A stretch of DNA of 64,000 nucleotides from Sphingopyxis macrogoltabida (GCA_003241685.1 QFPJ01000003.1:62001-126000); one strand, 5' to 3'; counted from the stretch's first letter, positions 44,201 through 52,482 are shown. Notes: generated by a model from the sequence alone, not told the origin. Numbers and translations are program-made.

Positions 44201-44446
44201 CCGATCCTGATGACCAGCTTCGCCTTCATCCTCGGTGCGGTTCCGCTCCTGATCGCGAGCGGTGCGGGCGCGGAACTGCGGCAGGCGCTGGGCACGGCGG
44301 TCTTCTTCGGGATGATCGGCGTCACGGCCTTCGGCCTGCTTTTCACCCCCACCTTCTATGTCGTCTGCCGCGCGCTCGGCGACCGCATCGCCCGCTGGCG
44401 CGGGCGGGGCGCATCGCCAGAGCCCGCGTTGCAGCCGGCCGAATAA
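41261..44446 (+). CDS. RND-family multidrug efflux pump (AcrB/MexB-like, HAE1)
   Basis: 1061-aa inner-membrane pump starting MRRLSRFFITRPIFAAVISVV, of usual length for HAE1 RND transporters. The proton-relay aspartates are seen at about 411-412 in IVVDDAIVVVENVERNL, and GFIPAQDQGYFLAVVQLPPGAS marks the second porter domain. Twelve helices and two large periplasmic loops are expected. A 75-base gap with AGGGGAG separates it from the adaptor. Hydrophobic antimicrobial or solvent-like substrates are typical. Confidence 0.94.
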   Translation: MRRLSRFFITRPIFAAVISVVITLIGAIAYWSLPVAQYPDIVPPTVTVTASYPGASAETVAETVAAPIEQEINGVDNMLYQSSQSTGDGVVTITVTFRIGTDLDAAQVLVQNRVAIAVPRLPQEVQRLGVVTRKTSPDFLTVVNLVSPDGSLDRGYLSNYALTQLRDRLSRIDGVGDVRLFGNRDYAMRVWIDPSRAAALDLTAGEIVAALRAQNVQVAAGSLGQPPYASGEAYQLSVETQGRLVDPQQFAEVVIRTDADGRQVRVADVARVELGASDYNSNTYLSGDPTVILAVFQRPGSNALAAAKAVEAEMEAAARAFPKGLEYRVIYNPTKFIEQSIDAVMSTLVEAMLLVVIVILVFLQKWRAAIIPIVAIPISLVGTFAVLAAFGFSLNNLSLFGLVLAIGIVVDDAIVVVENVERNLERGLSALDAAKTSMDEVSGALVAIVLVLCAVFVPTLFLTGLSGAFYQQFAVTIATATVISLIVSLTLSPALAAILLKPHAGPANPSCLRRLAGRAGDAFNRAFERMADGYAAITARLVRRPKRMMATYGGLIAATAGLFWATPTGFIPAQDQGYFLAVVQLPPGASVERTDAALRKVADRILPIDGILGSVMLAGFDGPSQTLAPNAAAAYFPLKSFEERAGLDISFDEIMERARANTADITEARVVIIPPPLIQGIGSAGGYRLMVQDRGGHGYQKLAEESGKLIGRANETEGLAQVFTFFDTGSPRVYADIDRAKANLLGVPPERVFETLQVYLGSAFVNDFNLLGRTYRVTAQADAPFRRTVADIANLQTRSNSGEMVPIGSVATFQDKAGPYRVVRYNLYPAVEIDGDTAPGYSSGASLTTMEKLADEALPAGYGTEWTGIAYQQKAAGSTAAIVFTLAVVFVFLVLAAQYESLTLPLSIVLIVPMCLFAAMVGVNMRGMDNNVLTQIGLVVLIALAAKNAILIVEFARQAEEQDGLSPLEAAVRAARDRLRPILMTSFAFILGAVPLLIASGAGAELRQALGTAVFFGMIGVTAFGLLFTPTFYVVCRALGDRIARWRGRGASPEPALQPAE

Positions 44447-44456
44447 GGACATGTCG

Positions 44457-45857
44457 ATGCGTATCATTCTTGCTTCCGTCTCCGCGCTGGCGCTTGCCGC
44501 CTGCGCGGCCGGGCCGGACTTCGTCGCGCCTGTTCCCTCCGCCACGGCGTCCGGCCCTTTCCTGTCGGTCCGCGACGGGGTGACCAGCACGGCGCCCGCC
44601 GACGCGCAGTGGTGGCGCCTCTATGACGACCCCGTGCTCGATGGGCTGGTCGCCGACGCGCTTGCGGCGAACACCGACGTCCGTGTCGCGGTCGCGCGCA
44701 TCGCGCGGGCGCGCGCGGCGCTGCGCGGTGCGCGCGGCGACCGGCTGCCCCAGACCGGCATCGGCGCCGGCGCGACCTATGGCCGCGCCGCCGAAGGACA
44801 GGTGCCGCCGGGCGCCGATCGCGAAGGCTGGCAGGTCGATGCCGGACTGACGGTGGGATATGAAGTCGATCTGTTCGGCCGGGTGTCGCGGGGGGTCGAG
44901 GCGGCGCGGGGCGATCTCGCCGCCGCCGAAGCCGATGCCGAAGCGGTTCGGGTGACGGTGGCGGCCGAGACGGCGCGCGCCTATGCCGATGCGGCCTCGT
45001 CCGCCGAGCGGCTGGTGGTCGCCCGGCGGATCGTGACATTGCTGGACCAATCGGTCGCGATCACCGCGCGGCGGGCCGAGGTCGGCCTGACGACCCGGCT
45101 CGATACGGCGCGGATCGCGGCGCTGCGGGATCAGCGCCGGGCCGATATTCCGGCGATCGCCGCGACGCGCGACGGGGCGCTGTTCCGTCTGGCGACGCTG
45201 ACCGGCCGGACCCCGGCGGAACTGCCCGCGATCGCCGCCGAGCGGCAGACGACATTGCGGCTCGCGCGGCCGATTCCGGTCGGCGACGGAGCCGAATTGC
45301 TCGCGCGGCGCCCCGATGTCGCCGCGGCGGAGCGGCGCCTTGCCGCGGCGACCGCGCGCATCGGCGTCGCGACCGCCGACCTTTATCCGCGGATCACGCT
45401 GGGCGGTGAAATCGGCCAGACCAGCGGCGGGCTCGGCGATCTGTTCGGCGGCGGGCCGCTGCGCTGGCTGCTCGGGCCGCTGATCAACTGGACCTTCGGC
45501 AATCAGGAAGCCGCGCGCAGCCGCATCGCCGGGGCGGAGGCCGATACCCAGGCGGCGCTGGCCGAATTCGACGGCACGGTCCTGCGCGCGCTGGAGGAGA
45601 CCGAGACGGCGCTGTCCGCCTATGCCCATCTGCTCGACCGACGCGCCGCGCTTCAGTCGGCGCGGAGCGAGGCGGCGACGGCGGTTCGCATCACCCGTGC
45701 GCAGCAGCGCGAGGGCCAGATCGACGGGCTGCAGGCGCTCGATGCCGAACGCAGCTTCGCGGAGGCGGAGGCCGACCTCGCACTCGCCGACGCGCGGATC
45801 ACCAGTGCACAGGTCGACCTGTTCCGCGCGCTCGGCGGTCGCTGGTCGAAGGGATGA
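44457..45857 (+). CDS. RND efflux outer-membrane channel lipoprotein (OprM/NodT family)
   Basis: 466-aa outer-membrane factor with a lipoprotein signal (LAAC, Cys16). WWRLYDDPVLDGLVADAL is the conserved TolC-family start, and a pseudo-repeat occurs in the second half (ITLGGEIGQTSGGLGDLF, then EETETALSAYAHL). The start at 44457 fits AAGGA seven bases ahead better than the ATG at 44451. It follows the pump by 10 bases and completes the tripartite pump. Confidence 0.92.
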   Translation: MRIILASVSALALAACAAGPDFVAPVPSATASGPFLSVRDGVTSTAPADAQWWRLYDDPVLDGLVADALAANTDVRVAVARIARARAALRGARGDRLPQTGIGAGATYGRAAEGQVPPGADREGWQVDAGLTVGYEVDLFGRVSRGVEAARGDLAAAEADAEAVRVTVAAETARAYADAASSAERLVVARRIVTLLDQSVAITARRAEVGLTTRLDTARIAALRDQRRADIPAIAATRDGALFRLATLTGRTPAELPAIAAERQTTLRLARPIPVGDGAELLARRPDVAAAERRLAAATARIGVATADLYPRITLGGEIGQTSGGLGDLFGGGPLRWLLGPLINWTFGNQEAARSRIAGAEADTQAALAEFDGTVLRALEETETALSAYAHLLDRRAALQSARSEAATAVRITRAQQREGQIDGLQALDAERSFAEAEADLALADARITSAQVDLFRALGGRWSKG

Positions 45858-46018
45858 GGGTGTTGATCGGATGGGCCGCCGGGGCGGCGGAGACGTTCTT
45901 TGCATTGCTCCGCGGCTCGTAAAACCAGGCTTTTCGGTTGTTTGGTAAAGGGGCAATTTACCTATGAGTCACCGTGATTCACCTCCCCCCTTGCCTTGAT
46001 TTCGACTCGTGATGCTCT
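45858..46018. promoter_or_regulatory. Intergenic region before the membrane-tailed HTH gene
   Basis: GCCGCC/GGCGGC (about 45879-45892) is a small GC stem after the channel gene and may end that transcript. GGTAAA (45944-45949) and TTTACC (45957-45962) are inverted repeats, followed by TGAGTCAC and TGATTCAC direct repeats (45965-45982). The stretch is unusually AT-rich for this genome. No clear -35/-10 pair is assigned. Confidence 0.35.
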
Positions 46019-46510
46019 ATGCCCGTGCGTGTGCAGGGTGACCCAGACAATTACATCAGTCTCCTTTCGGCCGCGCAGATTGAAACGCTGCGGCATGTTT
46101 TCGAGCACAAAAATTCCAAGCAAATCGCGCGCATCATGGGGGTTTCACCCCATACCGTCGACGAACGCGTCCGACGCGTTCTAAAAAAATTAAATGTTTC
46201 CAACAGGATAGAGGCGGCGCGTATTTTGGCGATTCACGGTGTCTTCGACAATGTTACTCCTTATCAGCCGTTGACATATCAATTGATCGACCTAGGCGGC
46301 GATGATCCGCCCGCCGATGCCGGAGCGGGGCAAAGTTCGTTTCGGCGGGTCTTCGACATCGGCTCGCCTTTTCCAACCGCGTCCCAGCCGGCCAACCGGC
46401 ATGGGTTGATGGAAAGGATCATCTGGCCGATCCTGATCGCGGTGGCGACCATATTGGCCTTTTCCGCCCTTTATTCGATCCTTGTCGGACTTGGACGTGT
46501 TTTGAGTTGA
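46019..46510 (+). CDS. LuxR-type HTH protein with C-terminal membrane helix
   Basis: 163-aa protein. A GerE/LuxR helix-turn-helix (about 14-75: LSAAQIETLRHVFEHKNSKQ, MGVSPHTVDERVRRVLKKL) is followed by a linker and one membrane helix near the C-terminus (about 138-160: IIWPILIAVATILAFSALYS). It is therefore likely a membrane-tethered transcription factor. Local codon use is AT-richer than the neighbours (runs such as CTAAAAAAATTAAATG), which suggests unusual origin or relaxed selection. No receiver or sensor domain is present. Confidence 0.8.
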   Translation: MPVRVQGDPDNYISLLSAAQIETLRHVFEHKNSKQIARIMGVSPHTVDERVRRVLKKLNVSNRIEAARILAIHGVFDNVTPYQPLTYQLIDLGGDDPPADAGAGQSSFRRVFDIGSPFPTASQPANRHGLMERIIWPILIAVATILAFSALYSILVGLGRVLS

Positions 46511-46560
46511 ATGCTTGCGGGGGGGAATCCGCCGGCATTCCTTTTCAAAGGACCAAGACC

Positions 46561-46923
46561 ATGCTGAACGAACGACTGATTGCGGCCCGCAAGATCGCGG
46601 CCGACCTTCATGAAGCCGAACATGCCATCGACGAAGCGATGATCCGCATCGCCCAGCTGGCGGCGACGCTGCCCGCCGCGCGCCGCGAAACCAATATGTC
46701 GGCGATCGTCGGCCAGGAAGCGATGGCGAAGGTCGCCCATGCGCTGGCGGCCGCAGGCGATGTGCGGCAATTGCTCACCGACGCGCATCAGGCGCTGAGC
46801 GTGACGCAAAAGCAGGTTGGTCTCGGCACGCGGATGTTCGGTGCGGGCGTCAAGCCGCCGGCGAGCGCGACGCTGGACGAAGCGGTCGGCGCCGAAATCG
46901 TGTCGATCGCCAAGGCGTCCTAA
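46561..46923 (+). CDS. Small helical protein, function unknown
   Basis: 120-aa protein MLNERLIAARKIAADLHEAE..., mostly amphipathic helix with heptad-like Leu/Ile/Ala spacing through about residue 85. AAAGGA precedes the ATG. No membrane segment, signal or cysteine motif. It stands 50 bases behind the membrane-tailed HTH gene and 19 bases before a membrane protein, so all three may be one transcript. Not recognised beyond that. Confidence 0.65.
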   Translation: MLNERLIAARKIAADLHEAEHAIDEAMIRIAQLAATLPAARRETNMSAIVGQEAMAKVAHALAAAGDVRQLLTDAHQALSVTQKQVGLGTRMFGAGVKPPASATLDEAVGAEIVSIAKAS

Positions 46924-46942
46924 AGGATAGTCGCGGGATCCG

Positions 46943-47356
46943 ATGTGGACGGTTGCGACCTATTATGCGGTTCTGCTGCTGACAGTGGCCGTCGCGATGC
47001 TTCGCGGCGGACCGCTGGAACGCTGGGCGGCCTATACCGCGCTGATCGCGTCCGTCTGCACCACGGTCCTGGCACCTGCTCCGGAATGGACCAACATTGA
47101 AGCCACTATCTTCATCATCGACATCGTCGCTCTGGCGAGTTTCTGGTGCATTGCCCTGAAAACAAAGCGTTTCTGGCCCTACTGGATCACCGGCTGGCAA
47201 TTGATCGCGATTTTCGGGCACGTCCAGAAACTGATGTTTTCGGAGATATTGGCGCAACCCTATGCGTTGCTGTCCATGTATATTTCCTACCCGATCCTGT
47301 TCGTCATCCTGTACGCATCAGGCTCGGCCAAACGGAGCGGTGATGCACCGGCGTGA
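46943..47356 (+). CDS. Small integral membrane protein, function unknown
   Basis: 137-aa protein with about four hydrophobic segments (residues 5-20, 28-45, 55-72, 105-128). Aromatic residues are clustered at their ends (FWPYWITGWQL). No family recognised. Its stop overlaps the GTG of the winged-helix gene (GTGA), indicating coupling. Confidence 0.65.
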   Translation: MWTVATYYAVLLLTVAVAMLRGGPLERWAAYTALIASVCTTVLAPAPEWTNIEATIFIIDIVALASFWCIALKTKRFWPYWITGWQLIAIFGHVQKLMFSEILAQPYALLSMYISYPILFVILYASGSAKRSGDAPA

Positions 47357-47877
47357 CGCGTGTCGCGCCCCTGGGGTTTCATTGCATGCAGCAGTTTTCG
47401 AATAAGGAAATCGCCGATCTCAAGACGCGGATCGACCAGATCCACGAGATGCTGGCGATGCGCGGCGGCGAAGACCCCGGTCCGGCGGGCGAGGGGGCCG
47501 GCCTGACCGCAGGCGCGGCGGGCAGCCAGCTGGCCAGCCAGCTGTCGCTCAGCATCCAGACGCGCCGCATTCGCAAAAGCCATTTCGGCGGCGCGCCGGT
47601 GTCGGGACCGACGTGGGACATGATGCTCGACCTGATGCTCGCGTCGACCCACGGCCGCACGCTCAGCGCCAGCGACCTTGCCACCGGCGCCGGCGTCCCG
47701 CTTTCGTCCGGGCTCCGGATGATCGGCGCGCTCGAAGAATCGGGTCTCGCGGCGCGCAGCATCGATGAACGCGACCGCCGCCGCTCGCTCGTCCGGCTGA
47801 CCGATCGCGGCGTCGAACGCATGGCCAGCTATTTCGAAAAGATCGGCAGCGCCTGGCAGGCATCCGCCGCGCGCTGA
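47353..47877 (+). CDS. MarR-like winged-helix regulator
   Basis: 174-aa protein with an N-terminal coiled stretch (about 15-35) and a winged helix in the C-terminal half (about 90-170: MMLDLMLASTHGRTLSASDL, LSSGLRMIGALEESGLAARS, DRRRSLVRLTDRGVERM). The DxRRxxVxLT wing is typical of MarR-type proteins. Start is GTG at 47353 overlapping the previous stop, or ATG at 47386. Its target is not evident; it lies tail to tail with fliA. Confidence 0.75.
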   Translation: MTRVAPLGFHCMQQFSNKEIADLKTRIDQIHEMLAMRGGEDPGPAGEGAGLTAGAAGSQLASQLSLSIQTRRIRKSHFGGAPVSGPTWDMMLDLMLASTHGRTLSASDLATGAGVPLSSGLRMIGALEESGLAARSIDERDRRRSLVRLTDRGVERMASYFEKIGSAWQASAAR

Positions 47878-47926
47878 TCGCCGCGGTCGGCCCACGGACG
47901 GCGGCGCCCTCCCGGCCGATCGGGCC

Positions 47927-48667
47927 CTAATCGGTCATATCGCGCATCATCCGGTCGATTTTCGCCATCGCCTCGCGCTTGATCTGGCAGATACGCGCAG
48001 CGCTGACGTCGATGGTCTGGCCGATCTCATGCAGATTGAGCTCCTCGAAGAAATACAGTTGCAGCACCATCTGCTCGCGCGGCGCCAGCCGCCCGATGCA
48101 CAGCCGCAGCGCGCCAAGCAGGTCCGCCTGTTCGCAGGCATCGTCGGCGGTCATCCGGTCGTCGGCGAACAGAAAGGTGCCGTTTTCGACCAGCTCGTCG
48201 AGCGAGGCGGAACGGCCGTGCGTCGCATTGCGTTCGAGCGCGAAATAATCCTCGGCCGACATCTCCATCGCCTCGGCCATTTCCGTCGCGGTCGCGGCGC
48301 GCATCAACTGCTGTTCCAGCCGGCCGCGCACCGCCTGCAATCGTTTCGCCGCGGCCATCGCCGACCGGCCGACATCGGCCTCGCGGCGCAGCTGGTCGAT
48401 CATCGCGCCGCGGATTCGCGTCGTGGCATATGTCGAAAAGGCAAAGCCGCGTTCCTCATAATGCTGGCTCGCCTCGACCAGCGCGATCAGCCCCGTCTGG
48501 ATCAGGTCGTCGAGTTCGCTGGTGCGCGACACGCGGGAAAACACCTGCCACGCGATCTTGCGTACCAGCGGCGCATATTCCTCGACCAGCGCCTCGACGC
48601 TGTCCGCATAGGCGTGCGGGCGATGCGCGCGCGCGGCGGAAAACTGCTCGGCGGGCTCAACCTTCAT
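47927..48667 (-). CDS. fliA: Flagellar sigma factor FliA (sigma-28)
   Basis: 246-aa sigma-70-family factor of the FliA type. Region 2 reads LDDLIQTGLIALVEASQHYE and FSTYATTRIRGAMIDQLRR; region 4 reads LAPREQMVLQLYFFEELNLHEIGQ and ISAARICQIKREAMAKI-like helix-turn-helix. It directs late flagellar genes (motAB promoter at 60982 matches its consensus) and is held by FlgM. It overlaps the flhA stop by 11 bases, so it is made with flhA from the sigma-54 promoter at 51629. Confidence 0.94.
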   Translation of the reverse strand: MKVEPAEQFSAARAHRPHAYADSVEALVEEYAPLVRKIAWQVFSRVSRTSELDDLIQTGLIALVEASQHYEERGFAFSTYATTRIRGAMIDQLRREADVGRSAMAAAKRLQAVRGRLEQQLMRAATATEMAEAMEMSAEDYFALERNATHGRSASLDELVENGTFLFADDRMTADDACEQADLLGALRLCIGRLAPREQMVLQLYFFEELNLHEIGQTIDVSAARICQIKREAMAKIDRMMRDMTD

Positions 48668-50780
48668 GATGCTCGTCCTTCATTATATCGTCTTCGCCAG
48701 CGGTCAGGCGCGGCACGTCGGCGCCGATCGTCGCGACGATTTCGGTCGCCTTGTTCGCCGGAATCTCGAGGTAGGAGATGACGGCGACGTCGGGGAATGT
48801 CGCGCGCGCCAGCCGCGACAGGGCGGCGCGGCAGATGGGGGAGGCAACGAGCGCGAAGCTGCGCGTCGACAGCAACAGGGGCTCGACCGCCTGGCCGACC
48901 TGCTCGACGATCTTCATCGCCATGCCATGTTCGAACGGCCATTCGGCGCCCGGATTGGCGCGCACCGCCTGGTTCAGCAGCACCTCTATGTCGGGCGTAA
49001 AGGTCACGACGGGCAGCGGCATCCGGCTGGGCACGATCGTCTGGATGATCAGCGCGCCGATGCGCTGGCGCACAGACTCGACCAGATCGGCGTCGCTGAC
49101 CTGTTGGCCCGCCATCGCGACCATCGCTTCGGCGATCTTGCGAAAATCGCGCAGCGGCACGCGCTCGACCAGCAGCGCCTTGCACAGCGCCGCGATGCGC
49201 GGCAGCGGATAGCCGCCCGGCGACAGATTCTGCGCCAGTTGCGGATAATGCGCTTTCAGATTGTCGATCAGCGCCTGGGCATCGTCCAGGCCGAACAGGT
49301 CCGACGCCGACGCGATGATGCTGTTGTTGAGGTGGGTGGCGACCACCGTGGCGGGATCGACCACCGTATAGCCCGCCGCGATCGCATCATTCTGCGCCGC
49401 TTTCGGAATCCACAGCGCGTCGAGGCCGAAGGTCGGGTCCTTGCACGGCCGGCCCGACACCTTGGTGACGAGATCGCCCGAATCGAGCGCGAGCATTTCG
49501 CCAGGGAACACCTCGTCCTCGCCGACGATGACGCCCGCGACCGAGATGCGATAGACATTGCCGGGCAGCGACAGGTCGTCGCTGACCTTGACCGGCGGAA
49601 TGACGAAACCCAGTTCCTTCGACAACTGGCGGCGAATGCCGGTAATGCGGCCCATCAGCGGCGCGCCCTTGCGCTCGTCGACCAGCGCCACCAGCGCATA
49701 GCCGATTTCCAGCTGGCACGGCCCGACATCGCTGACATCGGCCCAGTCGATATGGTGCGGGTCGGCCGGCGGCGCCGCCGGTTCGGGCAGGTCGGCGGCG
49801 GCCGCGGCGGCGCGCTTCATCTGCCACCCTATCGCAAAGGCGATGGCGGACGCCGGCAGGATCAGCATCTGCGGCATCGCCGGGACCAGGCCAAGGGCGA
49901 ACAATATGCCGCCGACCGCCATCCAGATGGCGGGCGAGGCGAACTGGCTGGCGATCTGGCCCGACAGGTCGAAGGGCGAGGAGACGCGGGTGACGATCGC
50001 CGCCGCCGCGATGGACAGCAGCAGGGCCGGGATTTGCGCGACCAGCGCATCGCCGATGGCCAGCGTGACATAGGTCGCGCCGGCTTCGGAAAAGCTCAGG
50101 CCATGGTTCGACATGCCCAGGATCAGCCCGCCGATGATGTTGACGAACAGGATCAGCAGGCCGGCGACCGCGTCGCCCTTCACGAATTTCGACGCGCCGT
50201 CCATCGACCCATAGAAATCGGCTTCGGTCGCCACTTCCTGGCGCCGGGCCTTGGCTTCGTCGGGGGTCAGCAGGCCGGCGTTCAGATCGGCGTCGATCGC
50301 CATCTGCTTGCCCGGCAGGGCGTCGAGCGTGAAGCGCGCGGACACTTCGGACACGCGGCCCGCGCCTTTCGTGATGACGACCAGATTGATGATCATCAGG
50401 ACGAAGAAGACGAACAGGCCGACGACATAGTCGCCGCCGATCAGCACCTTGCCGAACGCCTCGATCACATTGCCGGCGGCGTGGGTCCCTTCATGCCCCT
50501 GCACCAGCACGACGCGTGTCGAGGCGACGTTGAGCGCGAGACGGAACAGGGTCGCCAGCAGCAATACGGTCGGGAAAGCCGAAAAATCGAGGGGTTTCGA
50601 CGCCTGCAAGGCGACCATCAGGATCAGCAGGCTGACCATGATGTTGAGGATGAAGCTCATGTCGAGGATCAGCGGCGATACCGGGATCACCATCAGCGCG
50701 ACGAGGATCAGCATCGCCGCGGGCAGCGCGGACGCGCCGGCGATGCGCCCGGCATTCTGCGCGGAAAAGGCGGGGCTCAC
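48657..50780 (-). CDS. flhA: Flagellar type III export protein FlhA
   Basis: 707-aa core export-gate protein. The first 330 residues have about eight membrane helices with the conserved FRLALNVASTR, RVSEVSARFTLDALPGKQMA and MDGASKFVKGDA. The cytoplasmic C-domain forms the nonameric ring docking chaperone-substrate complexes. Start is GTG at 50780 in a GTGA overlap with the lytic transglycosylase stop. Length is standard. No flhB, flhF or fleN follows in this window. Confidence 0.95.
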   Translation of the reverse strand: MSPAFSAQNAGRIAGASALPAAMLILVALMVIPVSPLILDMSFILNIMVSLLILMVALQASKPLDFSAFPTVLLLATLFRLALNVASTRVVLVQGHEGTHAAGNVIEAFGKVLIGGDYVVGLFVFFVLMIINLVVITKGAGRVSEVSARFTLDALPGKQMAIDADLNAGLLTPDEAKARRQEVATEADFYGSMDGASKFVKGDAVAGLLILFVNIIGGLILGMSNHGLSFSEAGATYVTLAIGDALVAQIPALLLSIAAAAIVTRVSSPFDLSGQIASQFASPAIWMAVGGILFALGLVPAMPQMLILPASAIAFAIGWQMKRAAAAAADLPEPAAPPADPHHIDWADVSDVGPCQLEIGYALVALVDERKGAPLMGRITGIRRQLSKELGFVIPPVKVSDDLSLPGNVYRISVAGVIVGEDEVFPGEMLALDSGDLVTKVSGRPCKDPTFGLDALWIPKAAQNDAIAAGYTVVDPATVVATHLNNSIIASASDLFGLDDAQALIDNLKAHYPQLAQNLSPGGYPLPRIAALCKALLVERVPLRDFRKIAEAMVAMAGQQVSDADLVESVRQRIGALIIQTIVPSRMPLPVVTFTPDIEVLLNQAVRANPGAEWPFEHGMAMKIVEQVGQAVEPLLLSTRSFALVASPICRAALSRLARATFPDVAVISYLEIPANKATEIVATIGADVPRLTAGEDDIMKDEHHEG

Positions 50781-51598
50781 TGGCTACCCCCCGACAGGGA
50801 GGCAAGCCGGCGATAGGCATCGGCGGCGAACCCCATCGACAATTTTCGCGGCATGGGCTGGATATCCATCATCGGGAGCGGCGGACGGCCGCCGGTGGGC
50901 GCGCCGCTGAAACTGGAGGCGGTCGCCTGCCAGCCGCTCGTCGGCGCCATCTTCACATTTTCGATCTTGCCGCCGTCTTCCAGCTTGGCGCGGAAGCGGT
51001 CGCGGATTTCGGCCAGGCTGCGCATGCTGCCGTCGGCGGCATAGAAGACCGATCGGTTCGCGGCGGCGGCTTCGGGCATCATCGGCGCGCCGGGCTGGCC
51101 GGGGTCGGCGTCGAGCGCCGACAGAAATTTCACCGCGCCGGCGCTGCCCAGAAAATGCGCGAGATACAGGTCGACGGGCTCCGCGCTACGGCCGATCCGG
51201 CTTTCCAGATAGTCGCGATTGTCGGCGGTCAACGCACCGGCCATCGACGCGGCGGCGGCCGGATCGTCGCGCAATCCCAATATCTGGTCGCGCAGCATCG
51301 GGTCGGCCACGGTCAGGCGGCCCGATGCATCGCGGCCGATCGCATCGGCCGCCCAGCCCAGGCCATGATCGGCGCCGTGACGGCGCAGCGTCGCGAGCCA
51401 CGTCTGGCGCGTGAATTGATAGAGGCCGCGGGCCGAGGATGTCGGGGCCTGTGCGGTGGGATTGAAGCGGCTTTCGACGCGCGCGACATCGACCAGATAG
51501 TCGAAGTCGATGCCGGTTCGGGCCGACGCGCTCTGCACCGCGTCCAGGACGGGCGCGGCGACACGGGTCGGGCTGGCAGGCGTGTTGATCGCATTCAT
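50777..51598 (-). CDS. Lytic transglycosylase-like protein of the flagellar operon
   Basis: 273-aa protein with an SLT-like domain in the first 150 residues: VARVESRFNP (catalytic Glu about 42), then SSARGLYQFTRQTWLATL. No classical N-terminal signal peptide is seen, which fits flagellum-dedicated enzymes exported by the type III system or an atypical route. The FlgJ here has no muramidase half, so this enzyme probably opens peptidoglycan for the rod. It is the first gene of the sigma-54 operon with flhA and fliA. Confidence 0.78.
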   Translation of the reverse strand: MNAINTPASPTRVAAPVLDAVQSASARTGIDFDYLVDVARVESRFNPTAQAPTSSARGLYQFTRQTWLATLRRHGADHGLGWAADAIGRDASGRLTVADPMLRDQILGLRDDPAAAASMAGALTADNRDYLESRIGRSAEPVDLYLAHFLGSAGAVKFLSALDADPGQPGAPMMPEAAAANRSVFYAADGSMRSLAEIRDRFRAKLEDGGKIENVKMAPTSGWQATASSFSGAPTGGRPPLPMMDIQPMPRKLSMGFAADAYRRLASLSGGSQ

Positions 51599-51628
51599 TG
51601 CTTTGGTTCCGCTGTTTCAGCAGACCAG

Positions 51629-51645
51629 AAGCAATCCCTGTGCCA
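51629..51645 (-). promoter_or_regulatory. Sigma-54 promoter of the transglycosylase-flhA-fliA operon
   Basis: On the minus strand TGGCACAGGGATTGCTT, with GG and GC elements at correct spacing (TGGCAC, 5 bases, TTGC), 30 bases before the transglycosylase ATG. Very close to the consensus TGGCACG-N4-TTGCW. Confidence 0.85.
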
Positions 51646-51676
51646 AATTCAAAATTTCAGAGAAAATTGCTCTATA

Positions 51677-51985
51677 TTAATATGTTAGAGCCAGGCTTCC
51701 GCCGTGTCCGCCGCGGATCGCGTGGGTCTTGTCAATCCTCTGACGTGTCCAGTCCTTCAGGATATTGACGCGGATCGCGGCGGCTTCGAGCTGCGCCAGC
51801 GTGCGCGTGACGATCATGCGGGCGCGCTGTTCGCTGCCGACCGGGATCGGGGCGCCGCGGAACAGGATCACCGCCGTCGCCAGTTCTTCGGTCGCCGCGA
51901 TGATCGCGCCGGCGTCATGGCCGTCGAGGGCGCCGACCAGCGTGTCGAGCTTTGTCTGGACATCGTCGAGCTGCACCAGCATCAC
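51677..51985 (-). CDS. FlgN-like flagellar protein
   Basis: 102-aa protein, mainly helical (LVQLDDVQTKLDTLVGALDG, then SEQRARMIVTRTLAQLEAAA). It starts with GTG at 51985, overlapping the flgM stop. Position directly behind flgM matches flgN, the export chaperone for hook-associated proteins FlgK and FlgL, in many genomes. Sequence similarity is too weak to see by eye, so the call rests on location, size and helicity. Confidence 0.55.
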   Translation of the reverse strand: MMLVQLDDVQTKLDTLVGALDGHDAGAIIAATEELATAVILFRGAPIPVGSEQRARMIVTRTLAQLEAAAIRVNILKDWTRQRIDKTHAIRGGHGGSLALTY

Positions 51986-52284
51986 GCGGCTCCGGCCCGG
52001 TGGAAATCTACGATCGCGCGGGCGATGGTGTCGGGATTGACGGCATAATCGCCGTTGGCGATGGCGGCGCGCAGCGTGGCGACGCGTCCGGCGTCGACCG
52101 GCGGCGTCTGGCCCGCCAGCTCCGCCGTCAGGCCGAGCAGCCGGCCGGCCGGCAGCGTTTCGGCCGGGCCGCGCGACGCCGCGGGGGCGGCAAGCGCCGG
52201 GCCACCGTCGCTCGCGATCTTGCGCAAGGGCGCGGCGCGGACAATGCCGCCAACCTGCATCCCTATCTTGCCGTCACCCGACAT
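51982..52284 (-). CDS. flgM: Anti-sigma-28 factor FlgM
   Basis: 100-aa small protein whose C-terminal third carries the FlgM sigma-binding pattern (VDAGRVATLRAAIANGDYAV and PDTIARAIVDFH). The N-terminus is low-complexity, as usual. The start at 52284 is chosen because GGAGG lies five bases ahead; the ATG at 52296 lacks this. FlgM blocks FliA until the hook is complete. A sigma-28-like promoter at 52339-52365 precedes it. Confidence 0.82.
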   Translation of the reverse strand: MSGDGKIGMQVGGIVRAAPLRKIASDGGPALAAPAASRGPAETLPAGRLLGLTAELAGQTPPVDAGRVATLRAAIANGDYAVNPDTIARAIVDFHRAGAA

Positions 52285-52338
52285 CGCTGCCTCCATATGC
52301 GGCCTGTCCGGAAAAGCGGCAGGCCCGTTCGAAGAGCT

Positions 52339-52365
52339 TTAACGGCCGGTGTGGGCGGCGATTAA
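52339..52365 (-). promoter_or_regulatory. Probable sigma-28 promoter of flgM-flgN
   Basis: Minus-strand GCCGTTAA (52339-52346) preceded, after 11 bases, by TTAATCGC (52358-52365). The -10 is identical to that of the motA promoter; the -35 is weaker. Such an arrangement would give the classical feedback in which FliA drives its own anti-sigma factor. Confidence 0.5.
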
Positions 52366-52404
52366 GCGGACGCGTGAAAAAGATGAAGAAAAGACAAAGA
52401 AAGA

Positions 52405-52436
52405 CCCGGCGGCGTCGGTTTTCCGACGCCGCCGGG
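52405..52436 (-). terminator. Strong terminator between flgA and flgM
   Basis: A perfect 14-bp stem (CCCGGCGGCGTCGG with its complement) and a TTTT loop. On the minus strand it is followed by a T-rich run (52375-52404). It would end the flgA transcript, so flgM-flgN need their own promoter. Confidence 0.82.
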
Positions 52437-52482
52437 CCAGGGCGGATGGGGAAGGGGGGCGGATGGGGAAAGGCGTGCGGGC

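Noticed and set aside
41231..44590. 1119-codon minus-strand open frame over the RND pump
   Set aside because: Antisense artefact with repeated Arg/Asp-rich sequence; RND motifs are on the plus strand.
48666..50816. 716-codon plus-strand open frame over flhA
   Set aside because: Antisense to flhA, whose motifs are clear; no recognizable content.
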